DNA from: Nanobdellota archaeon
GTDB taxonomy: Archaea > Nanobdellota > Nanobdellia > Pacearchaeales > GW2011-AR1
Assembly: GCA_018817905.1 (NCBI GenBank)
Contig: JAHISS010000084.1
Span: 1-7,347 of the forward strand
Direction of reading: 5' to 3'
DNA: 7,347 nucleotides
Position numbers and translations under genes: made by a program. The notes beneath the pieces were generated by a model, which worked only from the letters and a program-made list of their open reading frames with translations, was not told the DNA's origin and ran no database searches. How positions within the stretch are numbered: position 1 is the stretch's first letter; each line of letters starts with the position of its first letter. This document shows, piece by piece, positions 1 through 4,396 of the stretch.

Positions 1-123
1 TTTATAAATCCACACCAAGAACTTGAAGGAAAAACGCCTGCAGAAATGGCAGGAATAATTCTTCCTTTGAAAAGAAACAAACTATTGAACCTTATCAGAT
101 TCCTAGCCAAATCGGGGAGATGA
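1..123 (+). CDS. DDE (integrase-core) transposase, C-terminal end only
   Basis: Open from the window edge and ending at TGA 121-123, this is the last 40 codons of a longer gene. The readable motif is NPHQ-x-L-x-GKTPAE-x-AGI followed by L-x-RNKLL. This is the tail typical of archaeal DDE transposases of the IS6/IS481/IS3-like integrase-core type, where it follows the last catalytic glutamate. That glutamate and the DDE core lie outside the window, so activity cannot be judged. It shares 25 of 40 residues with the inward-facing tail at the other window edge, so the two are relatives and not recent duplicates. The exact IS family is a guess. Confidence 0.8.
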   Translation, partial: FINPHQELEGKTPAEMAGIILPLKRNKLLNLIRFLAKSGR

Positions 124-148
124 CGATAAGGTTACAGCATCGTGATAG
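121..148 (+). repeat. Probable insertion-sequence end (left copy)
   Basis: The 28 bases starting at the transposase stop codon match the equivalent 28 bases after the stop of the opposite-edge transposase (7200-7227, read on the minus strand) at 20 positions. Shared blocks are TGACGA, AAG, TTAC and ATCG. The match fades beyond this point, as expected if the terminal repeat of the element lies here. The other end of the element is outside the window, so the inverted-repeat pair cannot be tested. A target-site duplication cannot be checked either. Confidence 0.45.
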
Positions 149-154
149 AGAAAC

Positions 155-170
155 ATGCGGGAGACAGGAT
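155..170 (-). repeat. 16-bp copy of the tRNA-Leu 3' end (att-like)
   Basis: The 16 bases here are identical to 456-471, which is the 3' end of the tRNA-Leu gene (half of the T arm, the 3' acceptor strand, the discriminator base and one flanking base). Both copies have the same orientation and are 301 bp apart. A full tRNA gene with a truncated copy of its 3' end downstream is the classic footprint of an element integrated at a tRNA 3' end by a tyrosine recombinase. No integrase is visible, and the 285 bp between the copies is too small for an active element, so this would be a remnant. Confidence 0.6.
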
Positions 171-219
171 CCAGAAGTACGACTTTCTTTAGAAAAGAAA
201 GTTGCACGCATCAAAGAAA

Positions 220-450
220 CTATAATAGCTTCGCTTCGCGAAGTTGTTTGCCACAGGCACAATTCACATCCCAATAATATTTCCTTCGTTCAATAGTGAA
301 GCTCTCAATCGCAGCAAGCTACGGGGCTTCAAAAATCAAAAAACAATCGCCATCAACAGCACATATCCCAATCGACTCTGGTTTATGTGATAATCTTAAG
401 GCAAGGCGGCGGCATTTACCAAGTAGCAAGATGTTGGGATTTCTTTCCGA
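220..450 (-). pseudogene. Decayed coding fragment between the two tRNA 3' ends
   Basis: One minus-strand frame runs from just after the tRNA 3' end to TAG at 220-222 and is broken by a single TAG at 319-321. The conceptual product has a protein-like composition, including LRLSHKPESIGICAVDGD and, after the stop, RRKYYWDVNCACGKQLRE. The latter has a C-x-C pair as in a short zinc-binding hairpin. There is no plausible start codon or ribosome site near the tRNA. I do not recognise the family. It could be a remnant of a gene carried by the element that left the att-like repeats, or a chance open stretch. The frame is only about 77 codons, so the call is weak. Confidence 0.3.
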
Positions 451-456
451 TTAAAA

Positions 457-587
457 TGCGGGAGACAGGATTCGAACCTGCGAAGGCACTAAGCACACAG
501 GATCTCTTACGAAATCCTATCTTATGCCGCCCCGACGGACGACAGACGTCTTAAGTCCTGCCCATTTGACCACTCTGGAACTCCCGC
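457..587 (-). tRNA. tRNA-Leu (anticodon UAA), with intron
   Basis: Read on the minus strand from 587, the acceptor strands GCGGGAG and CTCCCGC pair perfectly with discriminator A at 457. The anticodon stem CAGGA/TCCTG closes a CTTAAGA loop with anticodon UAA at 551-553. The T arm is GCAGG-TTCGAAT-CCTGT, with one G-U pair at its base. The long variable arm (GTGC, loop TTA, GTGC) marks a class II tRNA, as expected for leucine. CCA is not encoded. A 46-base intron splits the anticodon loop after position 37. A short T run follows the 3' end and may terminate the transcript. Both ends of this gene have partial copies nearby (155-170 and 624-638), so the locus has been rearranged. Confidence 0.95.
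504..549 (-). other. Archaeal tRNA intron, bulge-helix-bulge type
   Basis: This is the 46-base intron between G37 (550) and A38 (503). The intron bases at -6 to -3 (UAAG) pair perfectly with exon bases 32-35 (CUUA). That gives the four-base-pair central helix of a bulge-helix-bulge, flanked by three-base bulges A36-G37-A and A-G-A38. This is the substrate shape of the archaeal tRNA splicing endonuclease, and it fixes the splice sites. The distal intron stem is weaker: only two base pairs are clear next to the 5' bulge. Confidence 0.85.
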
Positions 588-623
588 ATTTGGTTTAGGA
601 GTTTCGGAGAATCGTTAGATTCA

Positions 624-638
624 TCTGGAACTCCCGCA
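624..638 (-). repeat. 15-bp copy of the tRNA-Leu 5' end
   Basis: The 15 bases are identical to 574-588, the first 14 bases of the tRNA (5' acceptor strand and start of the D arm) plus one flanking base, in the same orientation and exactly 50 bp upstream. If transcription starts at this copy, the primary transcript carries a decoy 5' acceptor strand able to pair with the real 3' acceptor strand. Confidence 0.8.
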
Positions 639-656
639 CAATTTAAAGACAAATTA

Positions 657-667
657 TTAATATAAAA
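657..667 (-). promoter_or_regulatory. TATA box for the tRNA-Leu transcript
   Basis: TTTTATATTAA lies at -30 to -20 relative to base 637, the first base of the upstream 5'-end copy. This is the normal archaeal spacing. No TATA-like sequence is found at the same distance from the genuine tRNA start at 587. Transcription therefore probably begins near 637 and gives a leader of about 50 bases that RNase P must remove. Confidence 0.6.
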
Positions 668-696
668 GACTTTGCCTCGCGCATAATTTCAACAGT

Positions 697-888
697 TTAC
701 CAAACTCTTTCTAATAACGAGGACAGCGCTCCGACTACAATACAAAATATAAAAACTCCCAAGGTAACATGCAACGTTGAATGAAGGTTTAACTGCGAAA
801 GGAAAAAGTAGTGCAAAACCAGCGTTACAATAATTCCAATAAGCGCAGCTATAGAATAATATCCTTCTGGGTCTTTCTTCTTCGCCAT
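697..888 (-). CDS. Small two-helix membrane protein, unknown function
   Basis: A 63-residue protein with a charged, lysine-rich N terminus (MAKKKDPEG) and two hydrophobic segments at about residues 12-31 and 39-57, ending in a short charged tail. The pattern predicts a helical hairpin in the membrane with both ends on the same side, probably the cytoplasm by the positive-inside rule. The ATG is chosen because a TATA box sits 22-30 bases before it, giving a leaderless mRNA. I do not recognise a family. The opposite-strand frame at 811-1002 overlaps it and shows no protein-like features. It lies upstream of the tRNA gene on the same strand, about 30 bp from the tRNA TATA box. Confidence 0.7.
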   Translation of the reverse strand: MAKKKDPEGYYSIAALIGIIVTLVLHYFFLSQLNLHSTLHVTLGVFIFCIVVGALSSLLERVW

Positions 889-909
889 AACTATAATTAT
901 AACAGAAGG

Positions 910-918
910 TTAGTTATA
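910..918 (-). promoter_or_regulatory. TATA box of the small membrane protein gene
   Basis: TATAACTAA on the minus strand occupies -30 to -22 from the ATG at 888, the spacing seen for leaderless archaeal transcripts and repeated at several other genes in this window. Confidence 0.55.
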
Positions 919-1000
919 CATCTTTCGATTTGTTTGTCGAAAATAGCAAAATTATTTCCCACCACCAACCTCCCACCAAAAATATTTTTGAATAATTATT

Positions 1001-1128
1001 AGTATATAATTTTTGAAAAAATAACTTCAATTTCAGCCAGCCCCCATTAAATAATAAAACCAACCATGAGCATGATGTTATTTGAATTTGTGGATAATTA
1101 TTTGGTTGGTTGGTTTGGGCTGGGTAAC
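1001..1128 (+). repeat. Dispersed structured repeat, copy A
   Basis: Best-preserved copy of a family with five members in the window. It has three boxes: a TATA-like start followed by a T tract and an A tract (1003-1022), a middle box around ATAATAAAACCAACC (1051-1065), and an end box GGATAATTATTTGGTTGG running to GGGTAAC (1128). Two nested perfect inverted repeats let it fold: CCAGCCC 1037-1043 with GGGCTGG 1117-1123, and AAACCAACCA 1057-1066 with TGGTTGGTTT 1107-1116. The hairpin starts about 30 bases after the TATA-like box, where a transcript would begin, and a short T run follows at 1141-1146. It may be a small RNA gene or a non-autonomous mobile repeat. Confidence 0.75.
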
Positions 1129-1170
1129 TTGTATCAAAACATTTTTGTAAACTCTCCCGAACAACAATTC

Positions 1171-1178
1171 TTTTATAC
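1171..1178 (+). promoter_or_regulatory. TATA box of the 105-residue protein gene
   Basis: TTTTATAC lies at -28 to -21 from the ATG at 1199. No Shine-Dalgarno sequence precedes the start, so the mRNA is probably leaderless. Confidence 0.55.
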
Positions 1179-1198
1179 TCAATTCTACTAATAAAAAA

Positions 1199-1516
1199 AT
1201 GCCTTACGCCGACATTCCAAAAAGTACAAGCAAGCTAAGAGCAAAATCTCTCAGACCAGCGCGAATTCAGGAAGCAAGATTTGTCAAGCGCACCGACTCA
1301 AACGAAAGATTCTTGCAAGTAGACATTTGGTATCCGGGAACAAGATGCCCAACTTCTGTTTTGTATTTCAAAGGTAAAAGAGCTAAAACTATTTTCAAAA
1401 GGTTTGGTGTTTCTTCTGAACAAGAATTATCAGGCAGGGAAGTTTTTGCCTTAACACCTCACAAAGATTCTAACGCAGCTTACGGAATAAGATACATCAC
1501 TCGCGCGCCTCAATAA
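1199..1516 (+). CDS. Basic 105-residue protein, unknown function
   Basis: The gene is a soluble, lysine- and arginine-rich 105-residue protein with no signal peptide or membrane segment. The most structured-looking part is about residues 38-88. It begins with QVDIWYPGTRCPTSVLYFKG, which reads as paired beta strands. A basic stretch KGKRAKTIFKRFG follows, then the acidic SSEQELSGREVFAL. I do not recognise the family, and no catalytic motif is evident. The high positive charge would suit nucleic-acid binding, but that is inference from composition only. The start follows a well-placed TATA box. Its last 20 bases overlap the last 20 bases of the VanZ-family gene on the opposite strand, so the two transcripts converge. 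Confidence 0.75.
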   Translation: MPYADIPKSTSKLRAKSLRPARIQEARFVKRTDSNERFLQVDIWYPGTRCPTSVLYFKGKRAKTIFKRFGVSSEQELSGREVFALTPHKDSNAAYGIRYITRAPQ

Positions 1517-1868
1517 AAATAAGATAAACCATAATTGCAAAAACAATCCCAACCGAATCTAAAAAAACATCAAACAGCGAAGTGCATCTCCCAGGAACAA
1601 AAAACTGATGAAACTCGTCAGAGATTCCGTAAATAACCGACAAGGCAAATGCCAGAACAAGAAACAATTTTTTCTTCCCGCCAACTAAAGAAATAGATAA
1701 GAAAAACGCAAAGAAAAAGAACGCGCAAATGTGATAAATCATAGAAATTAAGTTAGTGCCAGCAGTCCCTGGTTCAAAAGTTTTCGAAGACAAATAAAAG
1801 ATTACTGCCCCAATCAAAATCGTTACACCACACGAAAACTTGTTATGTTTTTCAAACCACCTTATCAT
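1497..1868 (-). CDS. VanZ-family membrane protein
   Basis: A 123-residue protein with four predicted membrane helices (about residues 13-28, 38-60, 66-82 and 98-118). The VanZ signature is present: IYHICAF in helix 2 (His46), then YGISDEFHQFFVPGR (residues 80-94) at the end of helix 3, then D-x3-D in the next helix (Asp100, Asp104). Length and topology match the compact form of the family. VanZ of enterococci gives low-level teicoplanin resistance by an unsettled mechanism. In archaea without peptidoglycan the role is unknown, and an envelope or lipid function is only a guess. The start is ATG 1866-1868, three bases after AGGAGG. The 3' end overlaps the convergent 105-residue protein gene by 20 bp. 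Confidence 0.85.
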   Translation of the reverse strand: MIRWFEKHNKFSCGVTILIGAVIFYLSSKTFEPGTAGTNLISMIYHICAFFFFAFFLSISLVGGKKKLFLVLAFALSVIYGISDEFHQFFVPGRCTSLFDVFLDSVGIVFAIMVYLIFIEARE

Positions 1869-1871
1869 TGT

Positions 1872-1898
1872 CCTCCTTTACTCAGGAGGTATATATTT
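1872..1898 (-). promoter_or_regulatory. VanZ promoter with hairpin over the Shine-Dalgarno
   Basis: On the minus strand a TATA box (AATATATA, 1890-1897) sits 22-29 bases before the ATG. Between them is a perfect 6-bp inverted repeat with a 6-base loop, CCTCCT 1884-1889 and AGGAGG 1872-1877. The AGGAGG half is the only good ribosome site for the gene. The two readings conflict: by TATA spacing the mRNA would start at or next to the ATG and not include the hairpin, whereas a Shine-Dalgarno only works if transcription starts further upstream. The inverted repeat could be a repressor site on DNA or an RNA switch hiding the ribosome site. Confidence 0.5.
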
Positions 1899-2167
1899 TT
1901 TTCCAAGATTTTCGGCAGCCGTAGTAAACAATCTTGCGCAATTCCAAAGCCAGATTTCTGATTTTATGATTAGAGATTATAACAAAAACAGACCAAAGAT
2001 AATATCGAAACAGATAATTTAACATCCTAAATTTAATCTTTTCTATCTGGTTATTTTAGGACGCTAAATTTTAGTTAGTCCAGAATTACACTAATCACCA
2101 ATAGAAACTGCCTGGTTTATGAGATAACCATTTGGGGGTGGGGAGCTTCATTTAGAATAGTATTTTC
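1899..2167. other. Intergenic, no gene seen
   Basis: This lies between the VanZ promoter and the 3' end of the pilin-like gene. The only open frame reaching into it is the end of a plus-strand frame antisense to vanZ (1840-2022), with no start signal or recognisable product. A weak inverted repeat, CCTAAA (2028-2033) with TTTAGG (about 2056-2061), is visible but has a long AT-rich loop. I see no member of the dispersed repeat family here. Confidence 0.4.
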
Positions 2168-2473
2168 TCAAAGAGGAACAGCATAACATCTTTGGTCTTC
2201 GCATACGCATTTCTTTGGGTTGTTATAAGAAAAATTTTGATTTCCAGGACCGCAATTCTTGTAGTCATTTTTAGTGCAAACCTGAGCGTCTCGCATTGGA
2301 ACGCAGTTCTCTGAATTACAGCATTTTTCAGGAACACAATTTAAATCAACTTCACATTCGCTGACATCAACTTCCACGTTGCTATCGTCTTTCAACCAGC
2401 TAATCAAAACAATTCCCCCGACTAAAATCAGCGCAACAATAATAAAAATCGTCGCCTGCCCAGCTTTTTTCAT
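2168..2473 (-). CDS. Pilin-like, cysteine-rich exported protein
   Basis: A 101-residue protein starting MKKAGQATIFIIVALILVGG. Positively charged residues, then AG-Q, then a 20-residue hydrophobic stretch match an archaeal class III (type IV pilin-like) signal, with likely cleavage between Gly5 and Gln6 by a prepilin peptidase. Such N termini are frequent in small surface proteins of DPANN archaea. The remaining 75 residues contain ten cysteines (40, 46, 51, 52, 57, 66, 74, 89, 91, 96), including CC and C-x-C. That suggests a compact disulfide-bonded extracellular domain of the C-x(n)-CVP-x2-CC type. I cannot name a family. ATG 2471-2473 is preferred over the GTG one codon upstream because TATA spacing fits it and the signal begins cleanly there. 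Confidence 0.75.
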   Translation of the reverse strand: MKKAGQATIFIIVALILVGGIVLISWLKDDSNVEVDVSECEVDLNCVPEKCCNSENCVPMRDAQVCTKNDYKNCGPGNQNFSYNNPKKCVCEDQRCYAVPL

Positions 2474-2492
2474 CACCTAACAAACAAACAAG

Positions 2493-2501
2493 CATATTTA
2501 A
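2493..2501 (-). promoter_or_regulatory. TATA box of the pilin-like gene
   Basis: TTAAATATG on the minus strand lies at -28 to -20 from the ATG at 2473. There is no separate leader, so the mRNA is probably leaderless. Confidence 0.45.
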
Positions 2502-2573
2502 TTTTAACTTAATCACGATTGCGCTAATGAAATCTTTAGCTAAGCTCAATGTGTAATCGCTACGCTCACACGA

Positions 2574-2695
2574 GTTACCCAACCCACCAACCAACCAAAT
2601 AATTATCTATAAATCCAGTCAACATGTCCTGATTGATTTTATTATTTAATGGAGGGCTGGCTGAAATTGAAGCTATTTTTTAAAAATTATATGCT
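2574..2695 (-). repeat. Dispersed structured repeat, copy B (inverted)
   Basis: Read on the minus strand this is close to copy A along its whole length: the same TATA-like start and T/A tracts, TTCAATTTCAGCCAGCCC, the AAATAATAAAATCAATC middle box, and GATAATTATTTGGTTGG to GGGTAAC. Where it differs from copy A the outer hairpin stem is kept by wobble pairing (CCAGCCC with GGGTTGG), which suggests selection on an RNA fold. It is oriented opposite to copy A, so the two flank the 1130-2573 gene cassette as an inverted pair with their GGGTAAC ends facing inward. Confidence 0.75.
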
Positions 2696-2827
2696 AAGAT
2701 TTATTTGATAATCATTATTCAGAAAATATTTTGCAGAAGGTTAACGGTAAATAATATTACTATTTTCAAAGTTGTAACAAAAAGAATTAACAACGACTTA
2801 CTACAAACTTCTTCAACAGCCAGACAA

Positions 2828-2960
2828 GTTACCCACCACCTCCACAACTCCAACTAATCCGATATTATCCAAAACTCAATTAATATTACATCCGATTGGT
2901 TTTATTATTAATCTAATGAGTTGGTTGGAAGTGAATCTATTTTTTCAAAAATTATATACA
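2828..2960 (-). repeat. Dispersed structured repeat, copy D (inverted)
   Basis: On the minus strand it begins GTATATAATTTTTGAAAAAA, followed by TAGATTCACTTCC, the ATTAATAATAAAACCAATC middle box, TTGGATAATATCGG in place of the usual end box, and GGGTAACTTG at its end. It is more diverged than copies A and B, with weaker pairing between the arms. The TATA-like start is intact. It abuts copy E with only a few bases between, in the same orientation, forming a short tandem. Confidence 0.65.
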
Positions 2961-2964
2961 ACAA

Positions 2965-3050
2965 GTTACCCAACCCTTCAACTCTAACTAAATAATTATC
3001 CACTAATCCAATCACTTATCCAGATTGATTTTATTATTAATCAGTTGTAT
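2965..3050 (-). repeat. Dispersed structured repeat, copy E (truncated)
   Basis: On the minus strand it keeps the middle box ATTAATAATAAAATCAATC and the end box GTGGATAATTATTTAGTTAG up to GGGTTGGGTAACTTG. The TATA-like start and the T/A tract are missing, so this copy appears to be dead as a transcription unit. Its GTAACTTG end leads straight into the start of copy D. Confidence 0.65.
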
Positions 3051-3127
3051 CTTCAACTAATCTCCCCCGACAACATATTAATTAATTCAAAGTGACGACA
3101 AAAATATTGCGTTCAAGTGCAAAAGTG

Positions 3128-3140
3128 TTTATATAACTCA
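3128..3140 (+). promoter_or_regulatory. TATA box for the leader ORF and surface-protein gene
   Basis: TTTATATAACTCA; the TTTATATA core lies at -29 to -22 from the ATG at 3157, exactly the leaderless spacing seen elsewhere in the window. The same 13 bases occur in the vapB promoter (7180-7192, minus strand). Transcription is expected to begin at about 3157, 86 bases upstream of the surface-protein start codon. Confidence 0.65.
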
Positions 3141-3156
3141 CACAATAGTTCACACT

Positions 3157-3246
3157 ATGCCACAAAAAAAAGAGACCTCACAAAATAGAACTCCTACTCA
3201 CCAATTTATACTAATAACTGAAAGGAGGTTTGAAAAAAGATTATGA
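3157..3246 (+). CDS. Possible 29-residue leader ORF coupled to the surface-protein gene
   Basis: The first ATG of the predicted transcript opens a basic 29-codon frame, starting MPQKKETSQNRTPTHQ and ending ERRFEKRL. Its TGA (3244-3246) overlaps the ATG of the secreted protein gene in an ATGA junction. With transcription starting at or next to 3157, the ORF would be read as a leaderless message. The stop overlap would let ribosomes restart on the main gene, whose strong Shine-Dalgarno lies inside the leader ORF. No family is recognised. The alternative is that this is just an 86-base 5' untranslated region open by chance. Confidence 0.4.
   Translation: MPQKKETSQNRTPTHQFILITERRFEKRL
3221..3230 (+). 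promoter_or_regulatory. Strong Shine-Dalgarno of the 364-residue secreted protein gene
   Basis: AAAGGAGGTT is a near-perfect match to the 16S rRNA tail, about 12 bases before the ATG at 3243. Two upstream segments could hide it: ACCTC 3175-3179 pairs with GAGGT 3225-3229, and CTCCT 3191-3195 pairs with AGGAG 3223-3227. Ribosomes moving through the leader ORF would open both. It is the clearest long-leader gene in a window otherwise dominated by leaderless starts. Confidence 0.75.
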
Positions 3247-4337
3247 AAGCAATACTTACTTTATTAGTATTAGGTCTTTTAGCGATTTCTATAATTCCTA
3301 ATGTACTCGCCGAGATTGGGGTTGATATTGATGTAGATATAGACACACAAGACTTCGAACCTCTTGTATGGCAATGTGATCATAAAGTTGTTTTGGATGA
3401 TGCTACAAGTCCTGGAAGAATCACTGGTGATGGAGATTTCTTATTTGAAAGAATAGGCAGTTATGCTTTCGAAGGAGAACAAATTGTTTGGCATGTTCTT
3501 GTAATGGATGCAAACGGATTGGATAACTTAGAAGGAGTTTATGGTACTATTTCAGGTACACAAGGATCTGGAGGGGATATTGAGGTTATTTGCGTTGAGA
3601 ATCCAGGTTATTCTCCTGTTATTGAACCAGACTGCGGTGCTAGAATTGAGGGAGAAGATCTTACTGGAGAAGCAATTGATCCTTTAATGCAAAGATATTA
3701 CCGGTGTGCGCTTACTGTTGAAACTCAAGACCTCATGCAGGGGGAATACTGGATGACTGTTGAAGCAATCGACTTTGAAGGTAATAGTGGAACAATGGAT
3801 GAAAATGAAGAGTGGTTCTTGAATCCTTTTGTTGCTATAAGTGTAGATGGTTCTATTGAATTCGAAGATGTAAGGCCAGGAACAACAAGTTATTCAGAAA
3901 CACTAACTGTTGGAAACGACGCAGAAGCAGGTTCAGGAGTTATGATGGACATGTTTATCTCTGGAACTGATTTTTATAGCTCTGATGGGGTTGTAGTATG
4001 TAGGCATCCAACAACAGGAGATTTAACAAATCAATTGAGCTTAGAAGCATTCAGTTACTATGCTTCTCAAGGTTCTTACACTACTGCATTTGATCCAAGA
4101 GGAGACGCAGAAAGTTATGTTGGAATTGGATATGGTATTGGGTTTAACAATCCTAATCCATTCTATGACGTATATGAAATCATGCAAACAGGACCAATGT
4201 TACCAGGAGGTTACTACGGATCAAATACTTTGTCGCCAGGTGCTGATATATCAATAACGTTTAAGCTTGATTTGCCAGCGCCATGTAACGGAGATTTCGA
4301 CGAAGGACAGTTATTCTTCTGGGCAGAAGTCATCTAA
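3243..4337 (+). CDS. Secreted surface (S-layer-like) protein
   Basis: A 364-residue acidic protein with a clear Sec signal peptide (residues 1-23, likely cleavage at VLA-E). After a short aspartate-rich stretch (VDIDVDIDTQD) comes a WQCDHKVVLDDATSPGR segment and YAFEGEQIVWHVLVMDANG (residues about 74-92). This is the pattern of an exported, beta-rich protein that I recall as widespread in Pacearchaeota/Woesearchaeota genomes. Six cysteines remain in the mature part. There is no C-terminal membrane anchor, so it is released or held by protein contacts. The strong Shine-Dalgarno, dedicated promoter and following T-rich terminator suggest high expression, as for a surface-layer component. The S-layer role is inference. 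It is followed after 59 bp by another secreted protein, its likely partner. Confidence 0.8.
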   Translation: MKAILTLLVLGLLAISIIPNVLAEIGVDIDVDIDTQDFEPLVWQCDHKVVLDDATSPGRITGDGDFLFERIGSYAFEGEQIVWHVLVMDANGLDNLEGVYGTISGTQGSGGDIEVICVENPGYSPVIEPDCGARIEGEDLTGEAIDPLMQRYYRCALTVETQDLMQGEYWMTVEAIDFEGNSGTMDENEEWFLNPFVAISVDGSIEFEDVRPGTTSYSETLTVGNDAEAGSGVMMDMFISGTDFYSSDGVVVCRHPTTGDLTNQLSLEAFSYYASQGSYTTAFDPRGDAESYVGIGYGIGFNNPNPFYDVYEIMQTGPMLPGGYYGSNTLSPGADISITFKLDLPAPCNGDFDEGQLFFWAEVI

Positions 4338-4345
4338 AATCCAAA

Positions 4346-4375
4346 TTTATTTTTTATTTTTCCTTTTTCCTTTTT
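4346..4375 (+). terminator. T-rich archaeal terminator
   Basis: A run of 30 bases with 24 T, broken only by A or CC, begins 8 bases after the stop codon of the surface-protein gene. Poly-T tracts without a hairpin are the usual intrinsic terminators of archaea. Some read-through into the next gene is likely, because no TATA box lies at the right distance from the ATG at 4397. Confidence 0.65.
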
Positions 4376-4396
4376 CGCTCGCAGACAGAAAACAAA

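Noticed and set aside
234..243. CTTCGCGAAG palindrome
   Set aside because: It is a single 10-bp palindrome inside the decayed fragment with no repeats or nearby promoter; not enough to call a site.
1001..1128. The repeat as an ordinary MITE with terminal inverted repeats
   Set aside because: The two ends (AGTATATAAT and the reverse complement of GGGTAACTTGT) do not match each other, and no consistent target duplication is visible; the inverted repeats are internal.
2400..2594. Minus-strand 64-codon frame overlapping the pilin-like gene start
   Set aside because: It overlaps the well-supported pilin-like gene in another frame and runs into repeat copy B, with no ribosome site or TATA box.
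2574..3060. The clustered repeats as a CRISPR array
   Set aside because: Units are over 100 bp, diverged, irregularly spaced and lack unique spacers of constant length; no cas gene is present.
2574..3060. The AT-rich repeat cluster as a replication origin
   Set aside because: No Orc1/Cdc6-type origin box (GC-containing dyad) is recognisable and no orc1/cdc6 gene is nearby; copies of the same repeat also occur singly elsewhere.
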